Below, in pieces: positions 44,246 to 52,497 of a stretch of 64,000 bases of DNA; the first letter of the stretch is position 1; every line of letters begins with the position of its first letter. Location of the stretch: NCBI RefSeq assembly GCF_003852895.1, contig NZ_QUSW01000003.1, forward strand, positions 648,816 to 712,815, in the 5' to 3' direction. A program made the translations under genes and the position numbers. The notes beneath the pieces are model-generated. The model saw nothing but the letters and a program-made list of their open reading frames with translations. It did not search any database and was not told the DNA's origin. This DNA comes from Rhizobacter terrae (lineage in GTDB: Bacteria > Pseudomonadota > Gammaproteobacteria > Burkholderiales > Burkholderiaceae_C).

Positions 44246-45505
44246 TCAGGCGTTGTCGGGTTCGCCGCCATCGGCGCTCACCGGCATGGATGCGGCGGCG
44301 ACCACGCCCGCCGCATGCAGCTCGGCAATCTGCGAGGGCATGTAGCCCAGGCTCGCGAGCACGTCGTTGGTGTGCTGGCCGATGCCCGGCGCCGCGTGCC
44401 GCAGCGGCAGGCGATGGCCGTCCAGCGTGACCGGCAGCAGCGGCACGTGGGTGTCGATGTCGTGGTCTGCGCCGCAGCTGCCGGCGGCGATGCGCACCGG
44501 CGCGAGGCCGCCGGTGGCGTTGAGGTGCGGGTCGTCGAAGAGGTCGTGCGGCCGGGTGATGGGTGCGTGCGGCAGACCGTGCGTCTCGAAGCGGCCGGCG
44601 ATCTCCGCGGCGTCCAGCAAGGCCATGCGTTCTCGCAGCATGGGCATCAGCCAGTCGCGGGACTGCACGCGCTGGTTGTTGGTTGCCAGCCGCGCGTCGC
44701 ACTTCAGGTCGGCGAAGGCGAAGGCATCGCAGAACAGGGCCCACTGCGTGTCCGACACCACCGCCAGGAAGATCTGCTCGCCGTCCCTGGCGCTGAACAC
44801 GTCGTAGATGCCCCAGGCCGAGATGCGGTTGGGCATGGGCGCTGCCGCCTGGCCGGTGACGGCGAACTGCATCATGTGCTGGGCTACCAGGAACACGTTG
44901 TTCTCGAACAGCGCGCTTTGCACCTCCTGGCCTCGGCCGGTGCGCTGCCGCTGGTTGAGCGCCGCGAGTGCGCCGATGGCGCCGAACATGCCGCCCATGA
45001 TGTCGTTCACGCTCGCACCGGCGCGCAGCGGCCGGCCCTCGGGACCGGTCATGTAGGCCAGGCCGCCCATCATCTGCACGACCTCGTCCAGCGCGGTGCG
45101 GTGCTCGTAGGGGCCCGGCAGGAAGCCCTTGTGCGATACGTAGATGAGCCCCGGGTTCAGCAGTTCGAGGTTCTTGGGGCCCAGGCCGAGCCGCGCCATC
45201 GTGCCGGCCTTGAAGTTCTCGCAGAACACGTCGGCCGTGCCCACCAGCTTGAGCACCAGTTCCAGCCCGCGCGGCTCGCGCACGTCCACCGCCAAGCTTT
45301 TCTTGTTGCGGTTGAACATGGGGAAGAAGCCTGCGCCCGAGCCGAGCAGGCGCCGCGTGTTGTCGCCAGTGATGGGCTCGACCTTGATGACCTCCGCACC
45401 CAGGTCGCCGAGGATGAGCCCGCAGCTGGGTCCCATCACCATGTGCGTGAACTCGACGACGCGGATGCCCGCGAGCGGCAGGTCCTGCGGTGCGGCCTCA
45501 GGCAT
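44246..45505 (-). CDS. CaiB/BaiF-type (class III) CoA-transferase
   Basis: 419 residues. Pattern PLAGIRVVEFTHMVMGPSCGLILGDLGAEVIKVEP at the start, NRNKKSLAVDVREPRGLELVLKLV, FCENFKAGTMARLGLG, and GASVNDIMGGMFGAIGAL with the catalytic Asp. It moves CoA between carboxylic acids. ATG 45505 overlaps the stop of the HMG-CoA-lyase gene by 8 bp. With that lyase it probably activates and then cleaves a branched C5/C6 dicarboxylic acid. Confidence 0.93.
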   Translation of the reverse strand: MPEAAPQDLPLAGIRVVEFTHMVMGPSCGLILGDLGAEVIKVEPITGDNTRRLLGSGAGFFPMFNRNKKSLAVDVREPRGLELVLKLVGTADVFCENFKAGTMARLGLGPKNLELLNPGLIYVSHKGFLPGPYEHRTALDEVVQMMGGLAYMTGPEGRPLRAGASVNDIMGGMFGAIGALAALNQRQRTGRGQEVQSALFENNVFLVAQHMMQFAVTGQAAAPMPNRISAWGIYDVFSARDGEQIFLAVVSDTQWALFCDAFAFADLKCDARLATNNQRVQSRDWLMPMLRERMALLDAAEIAGRFETHGLPHAPITRPHDLFDDPHLNATGGLAPVRIAAGSCGADHDIDTHVPLLPVTLDGHRLPLRHAAPGIGQHTNDVLASLGYMPSQIAELHAAGVVAAASMPVSADGGEPDNA

Positions 45506-46430
45506 GAAGCGCTCCTTGCGTGAAGCCCTTGGGCAGGCCGGCATCGGGGGTCATGCCGTACAGCGGTTCACCGGGCAGGCCGGCCTTGAGCGGCTCGCGC
45601 GCGGCGATCAATCGTTCGAGGTTCACGCCGGTGCGCACATCCATGGCCTCGAACATGAACACCAGGTCTTCGGTGACCACATTGCCTGAAGCACCCGGCG
45701 CGTAGGGGCAGCCGCCCAGGCCCGCGAGCGAGGCGTCGAAGGTGGTGACGCCGGCCTCGAAGGCCGCCAGGCAATTGGCCAGGCCCAGGCCGCGGGTGTT
45801 GTGCATGTGGGCGGCACCCGCCTTCGGGCCGATGGCTTGCCGCAGCCGTATGAACAGGCGTTTGACCTGCGCCGGATTGGCGTGGCCGGTGGTGTCCGAC
45901 AGGCCTGACTCGTCGACACCGGCTTCGATGCACTGCTCGGCCAGGCGGATCACGTCGTCTTCGGGCACGGGGCCTTGCAAGGTGCAGCCGAAGGCGGTGG
46001 AGATCCCGGCCTCGATCTTCACCGACGGCGCGGCGTCGTCGCGCAGCGCGACGATTTGGCGCACCTCGTCCACCATCTGCGACGGCGTCTTGCGCACGTT
46101 GGCCATCGAGTGTGCTTCGCTGGCCGACACGGGGATGGTGAGCTTGTGCACGCCCGCGGCGATGGCCGCCTGGGCACCGCGCAGGTTGGGCACGAGCGCC
46201 ATCACCGTGAGTCCCGGCAGCGTGAGGGCATGGGTCACCACCTCGGCGGCATCGGCCATTTGCGGCAGCAGCTTGGCAGGCACGAAGGAGCACACCTCGA
46301 TCTCGCGCAGGCCGCTGGCATGCAAGGCGCTGATCCAGCGCAGCTTGTCGGCGGTGGGCATGGTGCGCGACACGCTTTGCAGGCCATCGCGCGGACCGAC
46401 TTCGCTGATGAGGACGGTGGGGGTGGGCAT
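45498..46430 (-). CDS. Hydroxymethylglutaryl-CoA lyase-type aldolase
   Basis: 310 residues. TIM-barrel HMGL: the start ISEVGPRDGLQSV holds the catalytic Arg and Asp, EVCSFVPAKLLPQMADA, NLRGAQAA, the metal-binding HMHNTRGLGLANCLAA, and the Cys loop GLGGCPYAPGASGNVVTED. It splits HMG-CoA to acetyl-CoA and acetoacetate, but paralogues act on citramalyl-type CoA esters, so the operon substrate is uncertain. It is the first gene after the divergent promoter region shared with iclR. Confidence 0.92.
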   Translation of the reverse strand: MPTPTVLISEVGPRDGLQSVSRTMPTADKLRWISALHASGLREIEVCSFVPAKLLPQMADAAEVVTHALTLPGLTVMALVPNLRGAQAAIAAGVHKLTIPVSASEAHSMANVRKTPSQMVDEVRQIVALRDDAAPSVKIEAGISTAFGCTLQGPVPEDDVIRLAEQCIEAGVDESGLSDTTGHANPAQVKRLFIRLRQAIGPKAGAAHMHNTRGLGLANCLAAFEAGVTTFDASLAGLGGCPYAPGASGNVVTEDLVFMFEAMDVRTGVNLERLIAAREPLKAGLPGEPLYGMTPDAGLPKGFTQGALHA

Positions 46431-46450
46431 CGGATTCTTTGTCTGTTCGC

Positions 46451-46480
46451 TTGACAGGTTCTATTGAATAGAACTATATT
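46451..46480 (+). promoter_or_regulatory. Sigma-70 promoter of the iclR gene
   Basis: Perfect -35 TTGACA (46451-46456) and -10 TATATT (46475-46480) with an 18-bp spacer, directed to the IclR gene that starts at 46557. The spacer contains a palindrome, so repressor binding would block RNA polymerase. Confidence 0.8.
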
Positions 46481-46495
46481 CTGCTAAATAGAATA
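46458..46495. promoter_or_regulatory. Tandem operator palindromes in the hmgL-iclR divergent region
   Basis: GTTCTATTGAATAGAAC (46458-46474) is a perfect 8-bp inverted repeat around one base. TATTCT (46477-46482) and AGAATA (46490-46495) form a second palindrome with a related half site. Both overlap the iclR promoter, fitting IclR autoregulation and control of the divergent catabolic operon. Confidence 0.75.
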
Positions 46496-46556
46496 CTGTG
46501 CGGATGCCATCGCCGTCAAGCGTGGGGCTTTCGCCGCGTCTTTTGGCTGCATTCCC

Positions 46557-47279
46557 ATGCCCCGCAAGTCATCCCAGCTTCCCGACGGCGCACCCAACAC
46601 TGAAGGCGCCCCCGCCAGCGGCGGCGTGGTCGCGGTGGACCGCGCGCTCATGCTGCTCAAGGCCTTCCAGGAAGGCGACTCCTCGCTCACCCTGGCCGAC
46701 TTCGCCGCCCGCACCCAGCAATACAAGAGCACGGTGTTGCGGCTGCTGGCCTCCTTGCAGCATTTCGGCTTCGTGCAGCGCAACGACGACGGCCGCTACC
46801 GCCTGGGCCCCGAAGTCGCGCGCCTGGCCCGGCTGTACACCGGCTCCTTCTCGCTGGAACCCCTGGTCATGCCCGTGCTGCGCGACCTGGTGGACCGCAC
46901 GCGCGAGAGCGCGGCCTTCCATGTGCGGCAAGGCGACCAGCGCCTGTGCCTGTACCGCATCGACTCGCCCCAGCCCATTCGCGACCACATCCGCGCCGGT
47001 GACCTGCTGCCGCTGGACCGGGGTGCCGGCGGCCGCGTCATCCTCGCCTTCGAAGGCGCCCGTGGCGAGGTCTACGACCAGATCCGCCGCGACAAGGTGC
47101 TGGCGCTCAAGGGAGACCGCGAGGACGGCGTGGCCGGCGTCTCAGCACCCGTCTTCGGCGACCAGGGCCAGCTCCTGGGTGCGCTCACCCTCACCCTGCC
47201 CACCCAGCGCTTCCAGGCCGAGTTCAAGAAGGTGGTGAGGCAGGCGGCCGAGCAGCTCAGCCAGCGTCTGAAGGCTTGA
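46557..47279 (+). CDS. IclR-family transcriptional regulator
   Basis: 240 residues. A helix-turn-helix domain (VDRALMLLKAFQEGDSSLTLADFAARTQQYKSTVLRLLASLQHFGFVQRNDDGRYRLGPEVARLA) and the C-terminal GAF-like effector domain (LVDRTRESAAFHVRQGDQRLCLYRID, GVAGVSAPVFGDQGQLLGALTLTLP). It faces the HMGL/CoA-transferase/Bug operon across palindromic sites, so it most likely represses that pathway and itself. Confidence 0.95.
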   Translation: MPRKSSQLPDGAPNTEGAPASGGVVAVDRALMLLKAFQEGDSSLTLADFAARTQQYKSTVLRLLASLQHFGFVQRNDDGRYRLGPEVARLARLYTGSFSLEPLVMPVLRDLVDRTRESAAFHVRQGDQRLCLYRIDSPQPIRDHIRAGDLLPLDRGAGGRVILAFEGARGEVYDQIRRDKVLALKGDREDGVAGVSAPVFGDQGQLLGALTLTLPTQRFQAEFKKVVRQAAEQLSQRLKA

Positions 47280-47355
47280 TTCCAACCTTCAAGTCACAAA
47301 TCAAACGCCAATCAGGTACTTAATCTTCGTCCCGGTCGCGAATACAGTCCGGGCG

Positions 47356-48033
47356 ATGGAAAAGCCGGCCGCTCCCCGCGCCGTGGTGTTCGACGCCTAC
47401 GGCACCTTGTTCGACGTGTACAGCGTCGGGCTGCTGGCTGAGCAGCTGTTTCCGGGCAAAGGCGACGCGCTGGCCGTGCTGTGGCGCGACAAGCAGATCG
47501 AGTACACGCGGCTCGTCTCCATGAGCGGGCGCTACAAGCCCTTCTGGGATCTCACCCGCGCCGGCCTGCGCTTCGCGGCCGAGCGGCTGAAGCTGAACCT
47601 CACGTCCCAGGCCGAAGACCGGCTGATGAACCAGTACCGGCACCTCAGCGCCTTCCCCGAGAACATCGAGGTGCTGCGCGAGCTGAAGTCGCGCGGCATT
47701 CCCACCGCCATCCTCAGCAATGGCGACCCCGAGATGCTGGCCGTGGCCGTGAAGAGCGCGGGCTTCACCGAGTTGCTGGACCACGTGCTCAGCGTGGACG
47801 CCGTGCGCAAGTACAAGACCGACCCCGCAGCCTATGCGCTGGCGCCGCAGGCTCTCAAGCTCAGCGCCAAACAGATCCTCTTTGTGTCGAGCAACGGCTG
47901 GGACGCGATCGGCGCCACCTGGCACGGCTTCACGACGCTGTGGGTGAACCGCCACGGCCTGCCGCTGGAGCGGCTCGACACCGAACCGACGCGCATCGGC
48001 ACCAGCCTGCGCGACGTCCTCTCGTTTTTCTGA
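47356..48033 (+). CDS. Haloacid dehalogenase, type II (L-2-haloacid dehalogenase-like)
   Basis: 225 residues. HAD superfamily with the type II signature: nucleophile Asp in VVFDAYGTLFDVYS, ILSNGDPEML, the DAVRKYKTDPAAYAL Lys/Asp motif, and FVSSNGWDAIGATWHGFTTLWVNR, which matches the SSN-x-WD block of hydrolytic dehalogenases. It turns 2-haloacids into 2-hydroxyacids. It ends 18 bp before malate synthase on the same strand, so the two may share a transcript. Confidence 0.9.
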   Translation: MEKPAAPRAVVFDAYGTLFDVYSVGLLAEQLFPGKGDALAVLWRDKQIEYTRLVSMSGRYKPFWDLTRAGLRFAAERLKLNLTSQAEDRLMNQYRHLSAFPENIEVLRELKSRGIPTAILSNGDPEMLAVAVKSAGFTELLDHVLSVDAVRKYKTDPAAYALAPQALKLSAKQILFVSSNGWDAIGATWHGFTTLWVNRHGLPLERLDTEPTRIGTSLRDVLSFF

Positions 48034-48051
48034 CCTTCAAGGGAACACACC

Positions 48052-49632
48052 ATGAGCATCCAACTGCCCCAGGGCATGCAGATCAACGCCCCGATCCTGC
48101 CGGGCTTCGAGACCGTCCTCACCCTGCCCGCGCTGGAACTGGTGGCCAGGCTGCACCGTGCGTTCGAGCCGCGCCGCCAGCAACTGCTGGCCGCGCGTGT
48201 CGAGCGCGCCAAGCGGCTGGATGCCGGCGAGCGCCCGGACTTCCTGGCAGAGACCCGTGCCATCCGCGAAGGCGACTGGAAGGTCGCGCCGATCCCGAAG
48301 GCGCTGCAGTGCCGCCGCGTGGAAATCACCGGCCCGGTCGAAGCCAAGATGGTGATCAATGCCTTCAACTCCGGCGCTGACTCCTACATGACCGACTTCG
48401 AGGACAGCAACTCGCCGGTGTGGGCCAACCAGATCCAGGGCCAGATCAACCTCGGCCAGGCGATCCGCCGCACGCTCACGCTGGAACAGAACGGCAAGAC
48501 CTACAAGCTCAACGACAAGATCGCCACGCTGCAGGTGCGTCCGCGCGGCTGGCACCTGGACGAGAAGCACGTGCTCATCGACGGCCAGCGTGTCTCGGGC
48601 GGCATCTTCGACTTCGCGCTCTTCATGTTCCACAACGCGAAGGAACAGATCGCTCGCGGCGCCGGTCCTTTCTTCTACCTGCCCAAGATGGAAAGCCATC
48701 TCGAGGCACGCCTGTGGAACGACGTCTTCGTGATGACGCAGGACGCGCTGGGCCTGCCGCAAGGCACGGTCAAGGCGACGGTACTGATCGAGACCATTCT
48801 GGCCGCGTTCGAGATGGACGAGATCCTCTATGAACTGCGCGAGCACAGCGCCGGCCTGAACGCGGGCCGCTGGGACTACATCTTCAGCTGCATCAAGAAG
48901 TTCAAGCTCGACCGCAACTTCTGCCTGGCCGACCGCGCCAAGGTCACGATGACCTCGCCCTTCATGCGTGCCTACGCGCTCTTGCTGCTCAAGACCTGCC
49001 ACAAGCGCGGCGCGCCGGCCATCGGCGGCATGAGCGCGCTGATCCCGATCAAGAACGATCCGGAGAAGAACGCGATCGCGATGCAGGGCATCATCAACGA
49101 CAAGAAGCGCGATGCGACCGACGGCTACGACGGCGGCTGGGTGGCGCACCCGGGCCTGGTGGAGCCGGCGATGAAGGAATTCCTCGCGGTGCTGGGCGAC
49201 AAGCCCAACCAGTTCGAGAAGCAGAAGCCCGAGGTTGAAGTGGTTGCGGCCGACCTCCTGAACTTCCAGCCCGAGACGCCCATCAGCGAAGCGGGCCTGC
49301 GCATGAACATCAACGTCGGCATCCACTACCTGGGTGCGTGGCTGGCAGGCAATGGCTGCGTGCCCATCCACAACCTGATGGAAGACGCCGCGACGGCCGA
49401 GATCAGCCGCTCGCAGGTGTGGCAGTGGATCCGCTCGCCCAAGGGCGTGCTGGAGGATGGCCGCAAGGTGACGGCGGAGCTGGTGCGCTCCTACATTCCC
49501 GAGGAACTGGCCAAGGTCAAGGCCGCAGGCGCCGAAGGCAAGTTCGACCGCGCCGCGCAGATCTTCGAGACGATGAGCACGCAGGAGTCGTTCGCGGAAT
49601 TCCTGACGCTGCCGTTGTACGAGGAGATTTGA
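48052..49632 (+). CDS. aceB: Malate synthase A
   Basis: 526 residues, normal for the A isoform. It condenses glyoxylate and acetyl-CoA in the glyoxylate bypass. YMTDFEDSNSPVWANQIQGQINL, RPRGWHLDEKHVLIDG, FYLPKMESHLEARLWNDVF, LIETILAAFEMDEILYELREHSAGLNAGRWDYIFS and GGMSALIPIKNDPEKN are family signatures, with the catalytic Asp toward the C-terminus (MEDAATAEISRSQVWQWI region). The initiating ATG follows AAGGGAACACACC. Confidence 0.97.
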   Translation: MSIQLPQGMQINAPILPGFETVLTLPALELVARLHRAFEPRRQQLLAARVERAKRLDAGERPDFLAETRAIREGDWKVAPIPKALQCRRVEITGPVEAKMVINAFNSGADSYMTDFEDSNSPVWANQIQGQINLGQAIRRTLTLEQNGKTYKLNDKIATLQVRPRGWHLDEKHVLIDGQRVSGGIFDFALFMFHNAKEQIARGAGPFFYLPKMESHLEARLWNDVFVMTQDALGLPQGTVKATVLIETILAAFEMDEILYELREHSAGLNAGRWDYIFSCIKKFKLDRNFCLADRAKVTMTSPFMRAYALLLLKTCHKRGAPAIGGMSALIPIKNDPEKNAIAMQGIINDKKRDATDGYDGGWVAHPGLVEPAMKEFLAVLGDKPNQFEKQKPEVEVVAADLLNFQPETPISEAGLRMNINVGIHYLGAWLAGNGCVPIHNLMEDAATAEISRSQVWQWIRSPKGVLEDGRKVTAELVRSYIPEELAKVKAAGAEGKFDRAAQIFETMSTQESFAEFLTLPLYEEI

Positions 49633-49640
49633 GTGGTGTG

Positions 49641-49665
49641 ACGAGGGGCGAGGCGAGCCCCTCGT
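49641..49665. terminator. Hairpin downstream of aceB
   Basis: ACGAGGGGC (49641-49649) pairs with GCCCCTCGT (49657-49665) around a 7-base loop. There is no T run, so it may be a weak terminator or an mRNA 3' stabiliser. Confidence 0.5.
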
Positions 49666-49684
49666 CCATGGCTGCCCGACCTTC

Positions 49685-49703
49685 ATTGGCAAGGATTGCC
49701 AAT
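49685..49703. promoter_or_regulatory. Operator palindrome of the parDE module
   Basis: ATTGGCA (49685-49691) and TGCCAAT (49697-49703) with a 5-bp spacer, 17 bp before the antitoxin start. This is the usual place for ParD autorepression. Confidence 0.65.
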
Positions 49704-49720
49704 CATGCTATGGTGCCAGC

Positions 49721-49969
49721 ATGGTTGCCACTCTGAACATTTCCATGCCTGAATCGCTCAAGGCCTTCGTGGATGAGCGAGTCAAAGCGCGCGGCTACGG
49801 CTCGCACAGCGAGTACCTGCGTGACTTGGTGCGCAAAGACGAACTGGAAGCTGCGAAGGACCAGCTTCGTTCACTGCTCATGGAGGGCCTGAATTCGAAG
49901 GCAGGTCGTCCATGGGATGACTTGAAGTCCGACTTGCTCAAGCGTGCACGCCGCAAGTCGTCCAGATGA
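49721..49969 (+). CDS. parD: ParD-family antitoxin
   Basis: 82 residues. N-terminal ribbon-helix-helix (TLNISMPESLKAFVDERVKARGYGSHSEYLRDLVRKDE) that binds the operator, and a C-terminal toxin-wrapping tail (LMEGLNSKAGRPWDDLKSDLLKRARRK) of the CC2985 type. Its stop overlaps the toxin start (ATGA, 49966-49969). Confidence 0.93.
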   Translation: MVATLNISMPESLKAFVDERVKARGYGSHSEYLRDLVRKDELEAAKDQLRSLLMEGLNSKAGRPWDDLKSDLLKRARRKSSR

Positions 49970-50280
49970 AACGGACTCTTCTGCGAGAGGCAGCGGAACG
50001 GGACGTCGAAAGAGGGTTCTCTCACTACCTGGAGGAGGCGGGCGCGGACATCGCCCTTGCTTTCATCGAGGAGATCGACACGGCGCTCGAACACATCGAA
50101 CGCCATCCTGGCACGGGGTCGCCTCGCTACGGTGAGTTGTTCGACTTCCCGGGCCTGCGATGCTGGTTGGTCAGCCGATTTCCGTACGCACTGTTCTACG
50201 TAGAGCACGACGAGTACCTCGATGTCATCCGGGTGCTCCATCAACAGTCCGAAATACCGGCGCAGTTGCCCATCGAATAG
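49966..50280 (+). CDS. parE: ParE/RelE-type toxin
   Basis: 104 residues. The pattern LREAAERDVERGFSHYLEEAGADIALAFIEEIDTALEHIERHPGTGSPRYGELFDFPGLRCWLVSRFPYALFYVEHDEYLDVIRVLHQQS is typical of ParE toxins, which usually poison DNA gyrase. It is translationally coupled to the antitoxin and ends at a 17-bp-stem terminator. Confidence 0.93.
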   Translation: MKRTLLREAAERDVERGFSHYLEEAGADIALAFIEEIDTALEHIERHPGTGSPRYGELFDFPGLRCWLVSRFPYALFYVEHDEYLDVIRVLHQQSEIPAQLPIE

Positions 50281-50314
50281 ACAAACGCCACATCGACCGA
50301 TGTGGCGTTTGTCT
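50279..50314. terminator. Bidirectional terminator between parE and the LEA-like gene
   Basis: AGACAAACGCCACATCG (50279-50295) is perfectly complementary to 50298-50314. The arms carry A-rich and T-rich ends, so it can terminate both the parDE transcript and the converging gene. Confidence 0.85.
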
Positions 50315-50330
50315 TTCGGCTGACGGACGA

Positions 50331-50960
50331 TCAATGCTGAACTGATCCACCCACCGACCCATTCACCGAGGTCGAGTGGCCATCGGTGGAGGCACTGCCC
50401 TCGGCCGCGCCGGACGCAGTCGTCTTGCGCGTGGCGACGTCGGCCTTGCCCGAGCCTGTCAGCGATGCACCGGGCTTGCTCGTGGACGTGGTGGCGTCAC
50501 CCGTGCCGGAGGTGTTGGCGTTCTTGCCGACCGATCCGGCGAGTGCGCCGGTGGCCGAGCCTTCGGCCTTGGTCGATGCAGCCTGGTCCTTGAGCGACGA
50601 CGCCTTGTCGCCGATCGCGCCCTTGGTGGCGGCGGCCTTCTCGGCGACGGCATCCTTCGTGGCCGCAGCCTTGTCGCTCACCGCGTCCTTGGTCGATGCG
50701 GCCTTGTCAGCGGCCTGGTCCTTCACGTTGCCCGTGGTGTCGCGGGCCTTGTCGATCACCGGCTGCGGCGACGGCGTGCGCAAGGCACCTTGCCCGCTCA
50801 AAGCGCCGTTCAGGCCGCCACCGATGGGGCCGATGCCGCCGCTGAGGCCGCCGCCCACGCTGCCCGATCCGCCGATGAGTCCGGCGTGCGCGGGGAAGGC
50901 TGCGGCGACGAGCGCGGTCACGAGGGTGGCGCTGGTGAGGATGTGGCGATGCTTGGTCAT
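50331..50960 (-). CDS. Secreted LEA-like 11-residue-repeat protein
   Basis: 209 residues from ATG 50960. A signal peptide (ILTSATLVTALVAAAFPAHA) precedes a Gly-rich segment (LIGGSGSVGGGLSGGIGPIGGG), then at least five consecutive 11-residue units: DTTGNVKDQAA, DKAASTKDAVS, DKAAATKDAVA, EKAAATKGAIG, DKASSLKDQAA. The period and Lys/Asp/Ala content match group 3 LEA (LEA_4) amphipathic helices associated with desiccation tolerance. The tail is Ser/Gly/Thr-rich and low complexity. The family assignment is by eye. Confidence 0.75.
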   Translation of the reverse strand: MTKHRHILTSATLVTALVAAAFPAHAGLIGGSGSVGGGLSGGIGPIGGGLNGALSGQGALRTPSPQPVIDKARDTTGNVKDQAADKAASTKDAVSDKAAATKDAVAEKAAATKGAIGDKASSLKDQAASTKAEGSATGALAGSVGKNANTSGTGDATTSTSKPGASLTGSGKADVATRKTTASGAAEGSASTDGHSTSVNGSVGGSVQH

Positions 50961-51081
50961 GGTGTGCTCCAACGTTGCTGTCTTGCGGCGATGCGGCCCA
51001 TCCGCGTCGCATGACAGGTACAACGAGGGCGGAAGCCAGCTTCTTCCACGCGTCACAACTTTTTACGTCTCCAGGGCCCGG

Positions 51082-52395
51082 TCAACGGGCCATGACGTAG
51101 GACGGCTCCGTGCGCAGCTCGCGGCCGACGAGGCCGAAGCCATAGACGACATCCCGTCCTGGCGCACCTGCATCGACGGCGCTTCGGGCCAGTGCGCTCA
51201 CGGCCGCCTGTGATGCAGCGGCATCGCCCGGACGAAGCGATGCCAGCAGCAAGCCCGCCACGATCGGCGAGGCGAAGGACGTCCCGCGCGCAATGGTGAA
51301 GCCCGAGCTGCCACCGCTGGCCACTGCCATCTGCGACCCCGGTGCCGCGAAGGCCACATGCGGCCCTCGGCAGGCTTCGGGCAGCACCTGGCCCTTCGCA
51401 TCCACGCCCGTCACCGCGATCACTTCGGGATACGCCGCCGGATACAGCGGCGGCGATGCCGGCCCATCGTTGCCCACCGCCGCCACGAGCAGCATGCCCC
51501 TGGCGCTTGCCTTCTTCACCACGGTCTCCAGCAAGCGGTTCGGCGGACCCACCAAGCTGATGTTGACCACCGGCACCTGCTCGCCCAGCAGCCAGGCCAG
51601 TGCCGCAGCCACCGCCTCCACCGTGCCGCCCACGGGGTCGTTGCAATAGACGTCGGCCGCATACAGCACGGCCTGCGGTGCCGCGCTGCGGAACTTGTCC
51701 GCCCGGCCCACCAGCAGCGACGCCACGGCCGTGCCGTGGGCGCTGGGCACCTTGGTGCTGTTGCAGCCCCAGGCGTGGATGGACGCGCCCTTGAGCGCCG
51801 CATGGTCGGTCTCCACGCCGCCGTCGATGAGTCCGACCTTCAGCTTGCCACCCACCGCCGGCGAAGCAGCAGGCGCGGATGCAACGGGGCGTGACGCTGC
51901 GGGCGACGCCACCTCACCACTCTCCAGGTACAGATGATTGAAGTCCACCGCCGCCTGCGGATCGATCTGCCGCAGCCGCGCCAGCGCCCTCGGTGTGTCC
52001 CAGCCCGCAGGCGCCCGCAACGTGACGATCCGCAGATCGAGTTCGTCCAGCCGCCGCTCTCGCACGACGGTGAACCCATCCGCACGTGCCGCCGCCAGCA
52101 AGGCCGCGTCAGGCGCGCTCACCACCAGCTCGCTGCGCACGATCGCCTCGCCGGCCGGATCGGCCTCCACCAGCGGTGATCGTTGCGACAAGATGTCTGC
52201 GATTCGTTGCCGCCTTTGCTGGATGAGGTCCGCCACCTGTGCAACATCCCGTCGAACTTGTTGCGTGAGCTGACCTGTTCCCGGGAGGTTGGTGGCCGGC
52301 AGACTGGGCAAGCTCGGGAGGGAGGGCAGCCGCAGCTGCGCGCAAGCCCACACAGGCATCAGTGCCAAGGCGGCGAAGGACAGAAGGCGTTTCAT
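51082..52395 (-). CDS. S8 family (subtilisin-like) serine peptidase, secreted
   Basis: 437 residues. Signal peptide (LLSFAALALMPVWACAQ), then a prodomain-like region of about 150 residues with LPSLPSLPSLP repeats, then the subtilase domain with Asp in KVGLIDGGVETDH, His in PSAHGTAVASLL, Asn in AAVGNDGPAS and Ser in IARGTSFASPIVAGLL. The triad is complete. It is divergent from an ECF sigma/anti-sigma operon, a combination that suggests the protease is the target of, or acts in, that envelope signalling system. Confidence 0.92.
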   Translation of the reverse strand: MKRLLSFAALALMPVWACAQLRLPSLPSLPSLPATNLPGTGQLTQQVRRDVAQVADLIQQRRQRIADILSQRSPLVEADPAGEAIVRSELVVSAPDAALLAAARADGFTVVRERRLDELDLRIVTLRAPAGWDTPRALARLRQIDPQAAVDFNHLYLESGEVASPAASRPVASAPAASPAVGGKLKVGLIDGGVETDHAALKGASIHAWGCNSTKVPSAHGTAVASLLVGRADKFRSAAPQAVLYAADVYCNDPVGGTVEAVAAALAWLLGEQVPVVNISLVGPPNRLLETVVKKASARGMLLVAAVGNDGPASPPLYPAAYPEVIAVTGVDAKGQVLPEACRGPHVAFAAPGSQMAVASGGSSGFTIARGTSFASPIVAGLLLASLRPGDAAASQAAVSALARSAVDAGAPGRDVVYGFGLVGRELRTEPSYVMAR

Positions 52396-52497
52396 TCCAA
52401 TGGCGATGGTAGTGGCGGCCGCCGATCCGGGCGGTTACTTCTACAACGTCCGGGCCATGGAAGAAAATCCGCCCTCCTGTCGTTCTACCGTCAAGGC

